Counted from the stretch's first letter, positions 9,507-20,463 are shown. The stretch: 58,530 nucleotides of DNA from Photorhabdus namnaonensis (GCF_001684335.1 NZ_LOIC01000073.1:686-59215); one strand, 5' to 3'. Translations and numbers: made by a program. Notes: generated by a model from the letters alone, not told the origin.

Positions 9507-9586
9507 ATCGATATTTAAAGCGATCGATATTTAAAACGATCAACAGTTAAAACCATCGATATTCAAAACCATCGCTATCAACACGA
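9507..9586. repeat. Five tandem 16-bp repeats between pstS and pstC
   Basis: Units start at 9507, 9523, 9539, 9555 and 9571. The first two are ATCGATATTTAAAGCG and ATCGATATTTAAAACG; the later three are progressively degenerate. The array fills the gap right after the pstS stop codon. It may be a replication-slippage product or an mRNA spacer. Confidence 0.85.
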
Positions 9587-9587
9587 C

Positions 9588-10628
9588 TTAGTACAGGGCC
9601 TTGCCATTGCTATCTTTTATCTGCGTTTTCCACGCGGCACGCACTTGCTCAATCACCTCTTTGGGCAGGGTGGCATAATCCAGATCGTTTGCCTGTTGAC
9701 TGCCTTTCTCATAAGCCCAATCAAAGAATTTCAATACTTCCGCCCCTTTCACTGCATCTTTTTGCTGTTTATGAATCAGAACAAATGTGGTGGAAGTTAT
9801 CGGCCACGCATTTTCACCTTGTTGGTTTGTCAAATCCTGAGCAAAGGTTTTATGCCATTCCACTTTCTTCGCCGCGGCACTGAAACTCTCTTCTGTCGGG
9901 CTAACCACATTACCGTTAGCAGATACCAGTTTGGTATAAGCCAAATGATTCTGTTTCGCGTAAGCATATTCAACATAACCAATGGAACCCGTCAGACGCT
10001 GAACAAACGCGGCGACCCCATCATTACCTTTACCGCCTAAACCAATAGGCCAGCTTACGGTGGAACTGGCGCCAACTTTTTCTTGCCACTCTTTATTCAC
10101 TTTAGAGAGGTAGCTAGTAAATACAAAGGAGGTACCGGAACCGTCAGCACGACGTATCACAGCAATATCTTGCTCCGGTAGTTTGACTCCCGGATTTAAT
10201 TGCGTAATTGCTGGATCATTCCACTTTCTCACTCTACCTAAATAAATATCAGCTACAGTTTTACCATCCAGTGTCAATTCACCGGCTTTAATCCCTGGGA
10301 TATTGACCGCCAGTACCACCCCACCGATGACTGTCGGGAACTGAAACAGGCCATCAGCAGTTAACTTTGCATCGGATAAAGGGGCATCGGAAGCACCGAA
10401 ATCAACGGTGTTTGCCAGAATTTGTTTTACGCCGCCGGAAGAACCGATGCCTTGATAATTGACTTTATTACCTGTCTCTTTTTGATAAGAATCCGCCCAC
10501 TTGGCATACACCGGTGCGGGAAATGTCGCACCTGCCCCGGTTAAGCTAGTGGCAGCAAATACAGACAAGGTTGTCAAAGAAAACGTCGCTGCCATTATGC
10601 CGGCTACGGTGGTACGCATCAGTTTCAT
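9588..10628 (-). CDS. pstS: Periplasmic phosphate-binding protein PstS
   Basis: A 346-residue preprotein. Start 10628 was chosen because GGAGGG sits 7 bases upstream. It has a signal peptide [20 protein letters not shown] ending at VFA/ATSLTG. The phosphate-binding loops [32 protein letters not shown] and [13 protein letters not shown] are intact. It binds inorganic phosphate and hands it to PstCAB. It is the first gene of the pst operon, with Pho boxes about 110-170 bp upstream, so it should be strongly induced by phosphate starvation through PhoB (phoBR not in window). Confidence 0.97.
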   Translation of the reverse strand: MKLMRTTVAGIMAATFSLTTLSVFAATSLTGAGATFPAPVYAKWADSYQKETGNKVNYQGIGSSGGVKQILANTVDFGASDAPLSDAKLTADGLFQFPTVIGGVVLAVNIPGIKAGELTLDGKTVADIYLGRVRKWNDPAITQLNPGVKLPEQDIAVIRRADGSGTSFVFTSYLSKVNKEWQEKVGASSTVSWPIGLGGKGNDGVAAFVQRLTGSIGYVEYAYAKQNHLAYTKLVSANGNVVSPTEESFSAAAKKVEWHKTFAQDLTNQQGENAWPITSTTFVLIHKQQKDAVKGAEVLKFFDWAYEKGSQQANDLDYATLPKEVIEQVRAAWKTQIKDSNGKALY

Positions 10629-10738
10629 AATCCCTCCTAATGGGATATTGAGAATCAACAAAGAAATCTATTCGTCAAATTCAAAAAAGGTGCAGGAGGG
10701 AAAATAGGTTAATTTAATTACAGCAAAATGTCTCAATT

Positions 10739-10756
10739 ATGACATTTTTATGACAG
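10739..10756 (-). promoter_or_regulatory. Pho box for pstS
   Basis: On the minus strand this reads CTGTCATAAAAATGTCAT: two 7-bp TGTCAT-type half-sites with a 4-bp AT spacer, as PhoB requires. It lies about 110 bp upstream of pstS and points towards it. Confidence 0.8.
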
Positions 10757-10779
10757 CACAATCGGCACTTAGCCTGAGA

Positions 10780-10797
10780 CTGACATAAAACTGTCAT
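10780..10797 (+). promoter_or_regulatory. Second Pho box, opposite orientation
   Basis: CTGACATAAAACTGTCAT differs from the PhoB consensus at a single base but is orientated away from pstS, in the envZ-pstS gap. It may add a PhoB dimer to the pstS promoter or serve an unannotated plus-strand transcript. Confidence 0.7.
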
Positions 10798-10843
10798 CTC
10801 CACACACCGTTAAAATCGAATATAGGAGATGATTATCAAGCCG

Positions 10844-12175
10844 TTAAAAATTATCTTCCACGACAGGAATACAGACACGGATAGATAATCCCCCTCTAAG
10901 GCTGACGCCCATTTCAATTTTTCCATCATGAGCATCAATAATTCGCTGAACAATCGCCAGACCTAACCCTGTTCCACTGCTGCTGCGCGCTCTTTCGCCG
11001 CGAACGAATGGCTGAAATAACCGCGGCAAATCTTCTTGCTTAATGCCGGCTCCATTATCTTCGACCTGAAACCAGGCAAATTCATTTGTCTGACCACTAC
11101 TCACTTTAATCCAGCCGTTACCATAACGATTGGCATTTACCAACATATTAGCCAATGCTCGTTTAATAGAAATCGGATTGGCGTTAACGGTTATTGGGTT
11201 AAGAGACAGATGGTTTTCAATATCCTGTTCATAACCATTCTCCGCGGAAATAACCTCTTTAAGAATAGCGTTCAGTTCGCAGAACTCCATTGGCATCTCT
11301 TGCCCGGTACGGAGATAATCAATGAATTGTTCAATAATCGCGTTACACTCTTCAATATCTTTATTGATAGATTCAGACAGATAAGCATCTTCCTTGCTCA
11401 TCATTTCTGTCGCCAGTCGAATACGTGTCAGCGGAGTACGCAAATCATGGCTTACGCCAGCAATTAATATCGTCCGGTCACTTTCCAATAACTTTATCCC
11501 GGCGGACATTTGGTTAAATGAGCGAATGGCTGCGCGAACTTCCAGAGAACCCGCTTCCCGCACCGACGGCATCATAATACCTTTACCTGTTTGCCTGGCC
11601 GCATACTCCATTTCCAGTAAAGGCCGGTTTTGAAAACGGATATAGAGCCAGATACAACCAAATATCAGTAATAGAATTGCCAGTGTATAGCGGAAAATAG
11701 GCGAGAATTGATTTTGTTCGATCTCAGTCAGAGGAACCCTGACCCAAATATCGGGGGCTAAATAGGAATTAAGCCAAAGTATAGGGCTATCTGTGTTTAT
11801 TTCCAGACGAAGATCAGCCTTGCCGCCAAGGTATTCGCCCATCTTTTCACTCAAGAAATCATAACGTCTGGCCCAACGTAAACCTTGTATCTCCGCGTCA
11901 GATTCAGAATAGAGCGTAATACCCAATTCCTGATAAATCTCCCGGCGAACTACCGGCGATATCACCAGAAAAGAGCCATCCTCCAGCTTTAACTTTTCAG
12001 CCATTAAGGTACGAACTTCATACGCTAATACCTTATTGAATTGCTGCAAGCTTGGCATGATAACGAAATTCACAACAACCAAGTAGCTGGTTACCAGACT
12101 GATAAACAGCATAGCCATAATCAGGAATAAAATATGGGTAAACGTGCTGCGAGGGGAGAATCGCAATAATCTCAT
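10844..12175 (-). CDS. envZ: Osmosensor histidine kinase EnvZ
   Basis: A 443-residue sensor kinase colinear with E. coli EnvZ. Order: an N-terminal membrane helix, a periplasmic loop, a second membrane helix around residues 163-183, HAMP, then the H-box [21 protein letters not shown] with the phosphorylated His. The catalytic ATP domain has [12 protein letters not shown] (N box), DNGAGI (G1) and GTGLGLAI (G2). It senses osmolarity and phosphorylates or dephosphorylates OmpR to control porins. It overlaps ompR by 4 bp. It is not PhoR: it lacks a PAS domain, and its partner is OmpR. Confidence 0.97.
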   Translation of the reverse strand: MRLLRFSPRSTFTHILFLIMAMLFISLVTSYLVVVNFVIMPSLQQFNKVLAYEVRTLMAEKLKLEDGSFLVISPVVRREIYQELGITLYSESDAEIQGLRWARRYDFLSEKMGEYLGGKADLRLEINTDSPILWLNSYLAPDIWVRVPLTEIEQNQFSPIFRYTLAILLLIFGCIWLYIRFQNRPLLEMEYAARQTGKGIMMPSVREAGSLEVRAAIRSFNQMSAGIKLLESDRTILIAGVSHDLRTPLTRIRLATEMMSKEDAYLSESINKDIEECNAIIEQFIDYLRTGQEMPMEFCELNAILKEVISAENGYEQDIENHLSLNPITVNANPISIKRALANMLVNANRYGNGWIKVSSGQTNEFAWFQVEDNGAGIKQEDLPRLFQPFVRGERARSSSGTGLGLAIVQRIIDAHDGKIEMGVSLRGGLSIRVCIPVVEDNF

Positions 12176-12891
12176 ACACGAATTCCGTCAGGCACAAAGA
12201 CATAACCCAGACCCCAGATAGTCTGGATATAGCGAGGATGCGCAGGATCTTCTTCAATCACACGGCGCAGACGTGAAACCAAGACGTCAATAGATCGCTT
12301 CATCGTGCTATATTCCCGGCCATGAGCTAAACTCATCAGCTTATTACGGGACAGTGGCACGCCAGGATAAGAAACCAGTACTTTCAATACGGCAAATTCC
12401 CCACTGGTTAATTGAATATGTTCATCTCCCTGAAACATCTCCCGCGTACTCAAATTGAGGCTAAACTTGCCAAAATTAATAATCGCATCATCCTCAGCCG
12501 GTAGGCCCAATAACTTATTCGCCTGACGACGTAATACCGCCCGGATACGCGCCAATAGCTCACGAGGATTAAATGGCTTCGGAATATAATCATCAGCGCC
12601 AATTTCCAACCCAACAATACGATCTACTTCTTCTCCTCTCGCCGTCACCATAATAATCGGTACCGGATTACTTTGGTTTCTCAGCCTTTGGCAAACAGAA
12701 AGCCCATCCTCTCCGGGTAACATTAAATCCAATACGATTAAGCTAACAGGTTCCCGTGTCAGTAAACGGTCCATCTGCTCCGCATTAGCGGCACTACGTA
12801 CCTGAAAACCTTGTTCTGTCAGATAACGCTCTAATAACGTTCGTAAACGCATGTCATCATCCACCACAAGGATCTTGTTATCTACTTGCAT
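12172..12891 (-). CDS. ompR: Response regulator OmpR
   Basis: A 239-residue protein, the same length as E. coli OmpR when started at 12891, where GGAG lies 8 bases upstream. The receiver domain has the acidic pocket VVDDD, phospho-Asp in [11 protein letters not shown] and Lys in KPFNPREL. The C-terminal winged helix includes [21 protein letters not shown]. It regulates porin and virulence genes with EnvZ. The upstream frame to 13011 is open but has no family match and is excluded. Confidence 0.97.
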   Translation of the reverse strand: MQVDNKILVVDDDMRLRTLLERYLTEQGFQVRSAANAEQMDRLLTREPVSLIVLDLMLPGEDGLSVCQRLRNQSNPVPIIMVTARGEEVDRIVGLEIGADDYIPKPFNPRELLARIRAVLRRQANKLLGLPAEDDAIINFGKFSLNLSTREMFQGDEHIQLTSGEFAVLKVLVSYPGVPLSRNKLMSLAHGREYSTMKRSIDVLVSRLRRVIEEDPAHPRYIQTIWGLGYVFVPDGIRV

Positions 12892-13813
12892 TATCAAACT
12901 CCAAAAAACACTACATGCTTTGATAAATTTATCATTTTGAAAGAGATTAACCCAAAGATAGAAACCAGATATCTGTATTTTGAGACTATTCCTAATAGGA
13001 CTTATTTTCACTGTTATTAATTATAATGATTAATTTAGTGGTTTATTACTGACAACGAGAACACAGTAATTCACTGTCAACTATCGAATTTCTACCGTTA
13101 TTTCGCCATCCGCCAACCTATCAATTAGCGCCCTGGCTACCGGCAAATCGATAGAAAACCATGTATTAGTTGGATTAAATTCATCAGGCAGACTAAACGA
13201 AAATTGCCTTTCGCTGCATATTACCTTCTTACCTCCGCCACAGTTTTCGGCTTTTCCTTACTAACGAGGATCTGGATCGATCATGTCCAGCTCACCAACG
13301 TTTGGGCAAGAAACCACTCGGCAGTCGATTTTTTGTCACCTTTCCTTACTATAGTAAACAATTTCGCTTGTTTTTTCTCCACTTAAACCTTAATAGCCTG
13401 TCTCATCACCAACAAGATTCACTGCATACATACTATTCAGTACACAGAATCATAAATTATATGATGAACACTATAAATATTAGAGCCAAATATCATAATG
13501 AGTGGACAGGTAAAGCAATCTTGTTACCGATAATGCTAACTCGAAACCGTCTGTTAACCGCTCATCTCTCGTTTTAAACCCGTATTCATCGCAGTGGGAG
13601 CCTGTCATATTTGCTGTCATGTAGCCGATAATCCATCAACAGTGGTAAATTTATTCAACCAACGACTACCTGAATGTAACTAATACGTTAATCTTGCAAA
13701 ACAGTCGGGATTTATTGATTAACGACTAAAAACCGAGTCTTAATTTGACATCTACCAAAATGGGCTGTTTTATACATTTATGAGGTTAACTACGGTATCT
13801 ACATCAACATAAA
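12892..13813. other. Long ompR-greB intergenic region with a possible 3' gene remnant
   Basis: This 920-bp divergent spacer must contain the ompR and greB promoters; I could not place them firmly. On the minus strand, 13081-13257 is an open stretch of 58 codons ending in TAG, with protein-like composition (FSFSLPDEFNPTNTWFSIDL) but no start codon and a stop just upstream. It could be the tail of a decayed gene. The plus-strand ORFs here look spurious. Confidence 0.4.
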
Positions 13814-14287
13814 ATGAAGACTAAACTGATAACCCGCGAAGGCTACAACAAATTAAAGGAAGAATTGGATTATCTCTGGCGTGAAGAGCGCCCAGAAGTG
13901 ACTAAAAAAGTGACTTGGGCAGCAAGCCTCGGTGACCGGAGTGAAAACGCAGATTATCAATATAACAAGAAGAGACTACGGGAGATTGATCGCAGAGTTC
14001 GATATCTAACCAAGAGCCTGGAAGAGTTGCGGTGTGTTGATTATTCCCCCCAACAAGATGGACGAGTGTTCTTTGGCGCATGGATCGAGATCGAAAATGA
14101 TCAAGGCGAGATTAAACGCTTCCGTATTGTCGGGTACGACGAAATTTTTGGTCGCAAAGACTACATATCAATCGATTCTCCAATGGCCCGGGCTTTATTG
14201 AAAAAAGAAGTTGGAGACAGTGCAATCGTTCATACACCAACGGGAAAAGTGTTGTGGTATGTGAACGAGATCGAATATATGAAATAG
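13814..14287 (+). CDS. greB: Transcript cleavage factor GreB
   Basis: 157 residues, matching E. coli GreB (158). An N-terminal coiled coil (TREGYNKLKEELDYLWREE; ASLGDRSENADYQYNKKRLREID, with the acidic Asp/Glu tip that enters the RNA polymerase channel) is followed by a C-terminal FKBP-like domain (FRIVGYDEIFGRKDYISIDSP). It rescues back-tracked RNA polymerase by stimulating transcript cleavage. Its position between ompR-envZ and tex matches enterobacteria. GreB rather than GreA is supported by ENADYQYNKKRLREIDRRVR. Confidence 0.96.
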   Translation: MKTKLITREGYNKLKEELDYLWREERPEVTKKVTWAASLGDRSENADYQYNKKRLREIDRRVRYLTKSLEELRCVDYSPQQDGRVFFGAWIEIENDQGEIKRFRIVGYDEIFGRKDYISIDSPMARALLKKEVGDSAIVHTPTGKVLWYVNEIEYMK

Positions 14288-14301
14288 CCGGTATAACTCA
14301 A

Positions 14302-14335
14302 TAAGGTTGGAAGATTAAATAATCTTCCAACCTTA
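14302..14335 (+). terminator. Perfect 15-bp hairpin after greB
   Basis: TAAGGTTGGAAGATT (14302-14316) and AATCTTCCAACCTTA (14321-14335) pair perfectly around an AAAT loop, 15 bp past the greB stop. No T-run follows, so it may act as a bidirectional 3'-end stabiliser more than a strong terminator. Confidence 0.65.
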
Positions 14336-14793
14336 ACTAACAAAACAATAAAATTACCTTAAAATAAGATTCATTTAGTTGGTTATAAATATCTAAGCAG
14401 GTCAGAACAATTCCATTAAATAAATTCTTCAGGTAATCTCTCCATTTTTAACGAAAGTCAAAAGTAGATTTATCATTCATTATTTTACTGACTTCATGGG
14501 CAACACTATGAAGCTCAGATTTTTCCTACTTTAGCTATTCTTTCAGTTGAATTTGTATATTCAGAAACAGCTCATAGCAAGTCCTGCAACACACCTATGG
14601 TTCCAGCGATAACTTTTCACATTTGAGTTCAATCGCGGTTGCTATAGCGTAACCGGCAACAAATTCGTTGAATGATATCGTAATACGTCAAAATAAGATT
14701 AGACGTAAACTGGAAATTATTCTTCTCAAAACGTATAAAGGAGTTTTGTGAATATTTGAAATTTGAAGCTTATCCACCAGAAGAAAACGCAAC
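14336..14793. other. greB-tex intergenic region
   Basis: About 460 bp, AT-rich, with no coding ORF seen. It presumably carries the tex promoter. An AAAGGAG motif near 14738 lies about 55 bp before the tex ATG, too far to serve it. Nothing else was recognised. Confidence 0.4.
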
Positions 14794-17118
14794 ATGAATC
14801 AATCTCTGAACCAAATTATTGCAAGTGAGCTACAAGCGCAGCCACAACAGGTACTTTCTGCCATTAGCCTGCTTGATGAAGGGAATACTGTCCCTTTTAT
14901 CGCACGATATCGTAAAGAAGTCACCGGCGGTCTGGATGACACCCAACTTCGCCAACTTGAGACCCGCCTTAGTTATCTACGCGAATTATCGGACCGCCGC
15001 CAAACCATTCTTAAATCCATTGACGAGCAAGGCAAACTGACCCCAGAACTGGCCGCAGCCATTAATGGCACTCTCAGCAAAACAGAGCTGGAAGATCTTT
15101 ATCTGCCATATAAACCGAAACGCCGTACCCGTGGACAAATCGCTATTGAAGCGGGTCTTGAACCTCTGGCGGATTCCTTGTGGCGAGATCCACAGCAAGA
15201 ACCGGAGCAGGTTGCGGCTACTTTTATTGATCCTGATAAAGGTGTCGCTGATACCAAAGCTGCGCTGGATGGCGCGCGTTATATCCTGATGGAACGTTTT
15301 GCCGAAGATGCCGCATTATTGGCAAAAGTACGTGACTATCTATGGAAAAATGCCCATCTGGTCGCTAAAGTCATTGTAGGAAAAGAAGAGGAAGGCGCTA
15401 AATTCCGCGACTATTTTGATCACCATGAACCTATCGCACAAATCCCTTCTCACCGCGCATTAGCTATGTTTCGCGGCCGTAATGAAGGCATACTGCAACT
15501 TTCCCTAAATGCCGATCCCCAGTTTGATGAACCACCGAAGGAGAGTTACGGCGAACAGATTATTACTCAGCATCTTAATCTGCGCTTGAACAATGCGCCG
15601 GCAGATAGCTGGCGCAAAGCGGTGGTGAATTGGACCTGGCGCGTCAAAGTATTGCTACATCTTGAAACTGAATTGATGAGTACCTTGCGTGAGAAAGCGG
15701 AAGATGAAGCTATCAAAGTATTCGCTCGCAACCTGCAAGATCTATTGATGGCCGCACCTGCGGGCATGCGTGCGACAATGGGACTCGATCCCGGTCTGCG
15801 TACCGGCGTCAAAGTGGCCGTTATCGATGCAACCGGCAAACTGATTGCCACAGACACGATCTATCCACACACCGGGCAAGCGGCTAAAGCCGCTGCAAGC
15901 GTGGCAGCATCGTGTATCAAACATCAAGTAGAACTGGTCGCCATCGGTAACGGAACTGCTTCCCGTGAAACAGAACGTTTCTTCGCGGATGTGCAAAAAC
16001 AATTCTCAGAGATAAAAGCCCAAAAAGTGATTGTCAGTGAGGCAGGAGCATCGGTTTATTCTGCTTCTGAACTGGCGGCACAGGAATTTCCCGACCTGGA
16101 CGTCTCACTACGCGGGGCAGTCTCTATCGCCCGCCGCTTGCAAGATCCTCTCGCTGAATTAGTGAAAATCGATCCGAAATCCATCGGCGTCGGTCAATAT
16201 CAACATGATGTTAGCCAGACTCAGCTTGCCAAAAAACTGGATGCCGTCGTTGAAGATTGTGTAAACGCCGTCGGCGTGGATCTCAATACCGCCTCTGTTC
16301 CACTGTTAACCAGAGTTGCCGGATTGACCCGTATGATTGCCCAGAACATCGTCAACTGGCGCGATGAGAATGGCCGTTTCAATAACCGTACACAATTACT
16401 GAAAGTCAGTCGCCTTGGGCCAAAGGCTTTTGAGCAATGTGCTGGATTCTTGCGGATTAATCACGGTGATAACCCGCTGGATGCATCGACCGTTCATCCG
16501 GAAGCTTATCCAATAGTTGAAAAAATCTTGGCCGCCACTGAGCAGAAACTCCAGGAATTGATGGGTAACTCTGCTTCACTGCGTGGGTTGCAACCTCAGA
16601 ATTTCACCACCGAGCAATTTGGTGTCCCAACTGTGACCGATATTTTGAAAGAACTGGAAAAACCTGGCCGCGATCCACGCCCGGAGTTCAAAACCGCGAC
16701 TTTCGCGGAAGGCGTGGAAACCATGAATGATCTGCGTCCGGGAATGGTGCTGGAAGGTGCGGTCACTAACGTGACCAATTTTGGCGCATTTGTCGATATC
16801 GGCGTTCATCAAGATGGCTTAGTGCATATCTCTTCGCTGTCCGATCGCTTTGTAGAAGATCCTCACACCGTGGTAAAAGCGGGTGATATCGTTAAAGTAA
16901 AAGTGCTGGAAGTTGATCTGAACCGTAAGCGCATCGCTCTGACCATGCGTCTTGATGAACAACCGGGAGAAACCCAATCACGTCGCAGTAACAATACGCA
17001 AACTGACCGTCGCCCTGAACGTAATGACAGGAACCGTAATACTTCCCGTTCTTCTACCTCAGCCGGAAACAGCGCTATGAGCGATGCACTAGCCGCCGCA
17101 TTCGGAAAAAAACGTTAA
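14794..17118 (+). CDS. tex: RNA-binding transcription accessory protein Tex
   Basis: 774 residues, the usual family length. Order: an N-terminal helical Tex domain ([19 protein letters not shown]), a YqgF/RNase H-like core ([19 protein letters not shown] near 330), helix-hairpin-helix repeats ([40 protein letters not shown]) and a C-terminal S1 domain ([20 protein letters not shown]). The tail is a basic low-complexity segment rich in Arg, Asn and Ser. It is a cytoplasmic nucleic-acid-binding protein (YhgF in E. coli) linked to transcription and stress tolerance. Its position between greB and feo is conserved. Confidence 0.96.
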   Translation: MNQSLNQIIASELQAQPQQVLSAISLLDEGNTVPFIARYRKEVTGGLDDTQLRQLETRLSYLRELSDRRQTILKSIDEQGKLTPELAAAINGTLSKTELEDLYLPYKPKRRTRGQIAIEAGLEPLADSLWRDPQQEPEQVAATFIDPDKGVADTKAALDGARYILMERFAEDAALLAKVRDYLWKNAHLVAKVIVGKEEEGAKFRDYFDHHEPIAQIPSHRALAMFRGRNEGILQLSLNADPQFDEPPKESYGEQIITQHLNLRLNNAPADSWRKAVVNWTWRVKVLLHLETELMSTLREKAEDEAIKVFARNLQDLLMAAPAGMRATMGLDPGLRTGVKVAVIDATGKLIATDTIYPHTGQAAKAAASVAASCIKHQVELVAIGNGTASRETERFFADVQKQFSEIKAQKVIVSEAGASVYSASELAAQEFPDLDVSLRGAVSIARRLQDPLAELVKIDPKSIGVGQYQHDVSQTQLAKKLDAVVEDCVNAVGVDLNTASVPLLTRVAGLTRMIAQNIVNWRDENGRFNNRTQLLKVSRLGPKAFEQCAGFLRINHGDNPLDASTVHPEAYPIVEKILAATEQKLQELMGNSASLRGLQPQNFTTEQFGVPTVTDILKELEKPGRDPRPEFKTATFAEGVETMNDLRPGMVLEGAVTNVTNFGAFVDIGVHQDGLVHISSLSDRFVEDPHTVVKAGDIVKVKVLEVDLNRKRIALTMRLDEQPGETQSRRSNNTQTDRRPERNDRNRNTSRSSTSAGNSAMSDALAAAFGKKR

Positions 17119-17154
17119 GATTCCTATCGCTGCAATTTCTATCACTATAAACAG

Positions 17155-17183
17155 ATGCACTGCTTCGGCAGTGCATATTTCGC
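17155..17183 (+). terminator. Terminator of tex
   Basis: A 9-bp stem ATGCACTGC/GCAGTGCAT closes on a stable TTCG tetraloop (17155-17176), followed by a short ATTTC. It lies 37 bp after tex. Confidence 0.75.
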
Positions 17184-17353
17184 CGTCTCTGTCAGAAAGA
17201 AGATTCATGTCAACCTAAGTGATTAAATTAACACCAACAATGAAAATAGGATTAACATTGAAATTAATATTGGTTATTATTCTTATTTGCAATTATTATG
17301 AATTGAACTCAAATCATACTTCATAGTAATGAGTATGACTAATTTTCGACATT

Positions 17354-17478
17354 ATACCCTACAGATTTCAAGATGCATCGCGACGGCAAGGGAGCGAATC
17401 CCCGGGAGCATAGCGAACTATGTGACCGGGGTGAGTGAGTGCAGCCAACAAAGAGGCAACTTGAAAGATAACGGGTAT
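17354..17478. repeat. ERIC element 1
   Basis: A 125-bp imperfect palindrome bounded by ATACCC and GGGTAT. The core matches the ERIC consensus (GCGAATCCCCGGGAGCATAG; TGACCGGGGTGAGTGAG). It sits between tex and feoA, ending 31 bp before the feoA start, so it lies in the feoA leader or promoter. Confidence 0.95.
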
Positions 17479-17509
17479 ATCTTACTTATCACACATCCCG
17501 GAAGGTTAT

Positions 17510-17743
17510 ATGCAACTTCTTCCAGACCATAGTTACAAGATCATTGGCTTTTCTCCGAAGATCAGCCCTGCTTACCGACAAAAATTACTGTCATTAGGTA
17601 TGTTGCCCGGTTCTTCTTTTCACGTTGTCCGTCTGGCGCCTTTAGGTGATCCGATACAAATTGAGACTCGCAGAGTCAGCCTAATTCTGAGAAAAAAAGA
17701 CTTAGAATTTCTCACATTAGATGACGCTCAATGCAACGCATAA
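17510..17743 (+). CDS. feoA: Ferrous iron transport protein A
   Basis: 77 residues, an SH3-like fold protein ([51 protein letters not shown]) similar to E. coli FeoA (75). GGAAGG precedes the ATG. It is cytoplasmic and required with FeoB for Fe(II) uptake. It is the first gene of feoABC. An ERIC element lies just upstream; no convincing Fur or FNR site was recognised there. Confidence 0.95.
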   Translation: MQLLPDHSYKIIGFSPKISPAYRQKLLSLGMLPGSSFHVVRLAPLGDPIQIETRRVSLILRKKDLEFLTLDDAQCNA

Positions 17744-17795
17744 CCCGTTGCAAACAACGAAACGGTTACTCCTAATTTAATCTGGCACCAAAAAC

Positions 17796-20108
17796 ATGAA
17801 AGCACTGACCATTGGCTTAATTGGCAACCCCAATGCCGGCAAAACAACATTATTTAACCAACTTACTGGCTCCCGACAACGTGTAGGCAACTGGGCTGGC
17901 GTTACAGTAGAACGAAAAGTTGGTCGTTTTACCACCACAGAACATAAAATTGAGTTAGTTGACCTGCCGGGAACCTACTCTCTAACCACGATTTCCGAAC
18001 AAACATCACTGGATGAGCAGATAGCCTGCCACTATATCTTGAGCGGTGATGCTGACATGCTGATTAACGTCGTAGATGCTTCTAACCTTGAGCGAAATCT
18101 CTATCTGACGTTGCAGCTATTGGAATTAGGCATTCCATGCATCGTTGCACTCAATATGTTGGATATCGCTGATAGTCAGCGTATCCAAATTAATATTGCC
18201 GAACTGGAGCAACGCCTTGGTTGTCCAGTTATTCCAATGGTTTCGACCCGAGCAACTGGAATGAATGAGCTAAAACAGGCGATTGATCGTCATAAACAGA
18301 ATTCCGGGCAGTCACTGATTCACTACCCTGACTGCCTGTTGCAAGAAGTTGAGACATTATCTGGTGCGATTTCAGACAATTTTCATACTCAACAACGCCG
18401 TTGGTTAGCGCTTCAGATGCTTGAAGGGGATATTTACAGCCTGGAACGCTCCGGCCTTGCTACCTCAATGCTGACTGAATCCAAGCAACGCTTGCAACAA
18501 CAGCAATATGACGAGCCAGAACTGTTGATTGCCGATGCGCGCTATCAAAGCATCAACACATTGTGCATGGCCGTGATCGATACCCAAAAAGCCATGCCGA
18601 ATAAACTCACCCAGGCAATCGATAAAATTATCCTCAATCGTTGGTTAGGCGTACCTATTTTCCTGGCTGTCATGTATTTAATGTTCGTGCTGGCAATTAA
18701 TATCGGTGGTGCGTTACAACCTATCTTTGACAGTGGTTCTATCGCGGTTTTCATTCATGGGGTTCAATGGCTTGGTCATACCTTAAATTTTCCTGAATGG
18801 CTGACGGTTTTTCTCGCGCAAGGTATCGGCGGCGGTATCAACACCGTTTTGCCGCTGGTACCACAAATCGGCATGATGTATTTATTCCTCTCTTTTCTTG
18901 AGGACTCAGGCTACATGGCCCGAGCTGCATTTGTCATGGATCGTCTGATGCAAGTTTTGGGACTGCCGGGTAAATCATTTGTCCCGCTGATCGTTGGCTT
19001 CGGTTGTAACGTCCCATCTATTATGGGAGCGAGAACGCTGGATGCCCCGCGTGAACGTTTGATCACAATTATGATGGCGCCCTTTATGTCTTGTGGTGCG
19101 CGATTAGCCATCTTTGCCGTATTTGCCGCCGCATTCTTTGGCAAAAACGGGGCGACTTTTGTTTTTTCCCTTTATATATTGGGTATTGTCGTCGCCATTC
19201 TGACTGGCCTGATGTTGAAATACACCATTATGCGCGGCGAAGCTTCACCGTTTGTTATGGAGCTCCCGGTTTACCATATTCCACATCTAAAAACTCTGCT
19301 TCTGCAAGCCTGGCAACGTCTGAAAGGTTTTGTTATCCGTGCCGGTAAAGTGATCGTTATCGCCAGTATATTCATCGGCGCTCTTAACAGTTTCTCATTC
19401 TCTGGTAAGGCGGTGGATAACATCAACCAATCGGCACTGGCTTCGGTTAGCAAGATTATTACGCCAGTATTACAGCCAATTGGCGTTCACTCAGATAACT
19501 GGCAGGCAACTGTAGGTCTGATAACCGGTGCAATGGCAAAAGAAGTGGTGGTTGGGACGCTGAATACTCTGTATACCGCAGAAAGCATTACTAATGAGCC
19601 GTTTAATGCAAATGAGTTCAACCTGCTTGATGAACTGAAAGATGCGATTGGTGAAACCTGGGATAGTTTAAAAGAGACATTTACTCTGAGCGTGCTTGCC
19701 AACCCAATCGAAGCTAATAAAGGCGACGGTGAGATGGATAGCGGTTCTATGGGAACAATGAGCGCCAAATTTGGCTCCGCTATTTCAGCTTACAGTTATC
19801 TGATCTTTGTTCTGTTATATGTACCTTGTGTTTCAGTGATGGGCGCGATTGCTCGCGAAACAAGCCGTGGTTGGATGACATTCTCCATTCTGTGGGGACT
19901 GAATGTAGCTTATTCAATTTCAGCTTTGTTCTACCAAATGGTGACTTTCTCACAACATCCACAAAGCAGCCTAATTACCATTCTGACCGTCGTCATATTT
20001 AACGCGCTGGTGTTCTACTTCCTACGTCGGGCTCGCAGCCGTGTGACAATGAAATTAATCAGCAACCCGGGAAATAGCTGCCACTGCTCCAGTGGAAGCT
20101 GTCACTAG
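17796..20108 (+). CDS. feoB: Ferrous iron transporter FeoB
   Basis: 770 residues. The N-terminal G-protein domain has G1 GNPNAGKTT, G3 DLPGTYSL and G4 NMLD, followed by a GDI-like helical region. The membrane domain starts around residue 285, with Gate motifs including GFGCNVPSI and the APFMSCGARLAIFAVF segment, and ends in a Cys-rich tail (CHCSSGSCH). It imports Fe(II) across the inner membrane. It follows feoA by 52 bp. The last codons are duplicated at about 21953, beyond an inserted MFS gene. Confidence 0.97.
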   Translation: MKALTIGLIGNPNAGKTTLFNQLTGSRQRVGNWAGVTVERKVGRFTTTEHKIELVDLPGTYSLTTISEQTSLDEQIACHYILSGDADMLINVVDASNLERNLYLTLQLLELGIPCIVALNMLDIADSQRIQINIAELEQRLGCPVIPMVSTRATGMNELKQAIDRHKQNSGQSLIHYPDCLLQEVETLSGAISDNFHTQQRRWLALQMLEGDIYSLERSGLATSMLTESKQRLQQQQYDEPELLIADARYQSINTLCMAVIDTQKAMPNKLTQAIDKIILNRWLGVPIFLAVMYLMFVLAINIGGALQPIFDSGSIAVFIHGVQWLGHTLNFPEWLTVFLAQGIGGGINTVLPLVPQIGMMYLFLSFLEDSGYMARAAFVMDRLMQVLGLPGKSFVPLIVGFGCNVPSIMGARTLDAPRERLITIMMAPFMSCGARLAIFAVFAAAFFGKNGATFVFSLYILGIVVAILTGLMLKYTIMRGEASPFVMELPVYHIPHLKTLLLQAWQRLKGFVIRAGKVIVIASIFIGALNSFSFSGKAVDNINQSALASVSKIITPVLQPIGVHSDNWQATVGLITGAMAKEVVVGTLNTLYTAESITNEPFNANEFNLLDELKDAIGETWDSLKETFTLSVLANPIEANKGDGEMDSGSMGTMSAKFGSAISAYSYLIFVLLYVPCVSVMGAIARETSRGWMTFSILWGLNVAYSISALFYQMVTFSQHPQSSLITILTVVIFNALVFYFLRRARSRVTMKLISNPGNSCHCSSGSCH

Positions 20109-20117
20109 GAATTGAAA

Positions 20118-20357
20118 ATGATTAGCCTATTACAAGTAAGGGATGCGGTCGCGCTGAATGGACGGGCAGATGCTAAGTTGTTAAGCCACCAGCTTTGTGC
20201 TTCATTATCGATGGTAGAAGCGATGCTTGAACAACTCACCGTAATGGGCAAATTGGAAAAAATTGATGCAACTGCTTGCCTAAGCGGCAGTTGCAAACAA
20301 TGCCCTGAAACACAGAAATGTGATACGGCGGTTTATCGGATCGCTGGGGAGTGTTAA
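20118..20357 (+). CDS. feoC: FeoC, Fe-S winged-helix regulator of iron transport
   Basis: 79 residues from ATG 20118, chosen because TAGGAA lies 6 bases upstream; a TTG at 20112 is the alternative. A winged-helix N-terminal half (LLQVRDAVALNGRADAKLLS) is followed by the Cys cluster CLSGSCKQCPETQKC, which in enteric FeoC binds an oxygen-sensitive Fe-S cluster and protects FeoB from proteolysis. It lies 9 bp after feoB. A 5'-deleted second copy is found at 21953-22145. Confidence 0.95.
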   Translation: MISLLQVRDAVALNGRADAKLLSHQLCASLSMVEAMLEQLTVMGKLEKIDATACLSGSCKQCPETQKCDTAVYRIAGEC

Positions 20358-20463
20358 TCATTTAAATCTTTCCCGGCCAAGTCCCAGTTAAGATTGTTAT
20401 CCCGTGTTTGCTTAGTTTTTCCTTTCAGGTACAAGTCATAGTGTTTTGTATCGATAAAATCTT

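Noticed and set aside
9507-9586. Short CRISPR-like array
   Set aside because: The 16-bp units are directly contiguous with no spacers.
10844-12891. phoBR as the pst-linked two-component system
   Set aside because: The residues are clearly OmpR and EnvZ ([28 protein letters not shown]), with no PAS domain.
13204-13577. Plus-strand ORFs upstream of greB
   Set aside because: No ribosome sites, compositionally AT-driven, no recognisable domains.
17200-17350. Fur or FNR box for feoABC
   Set aside because: I found only AT-rich partial matches, not good enough to annotate.
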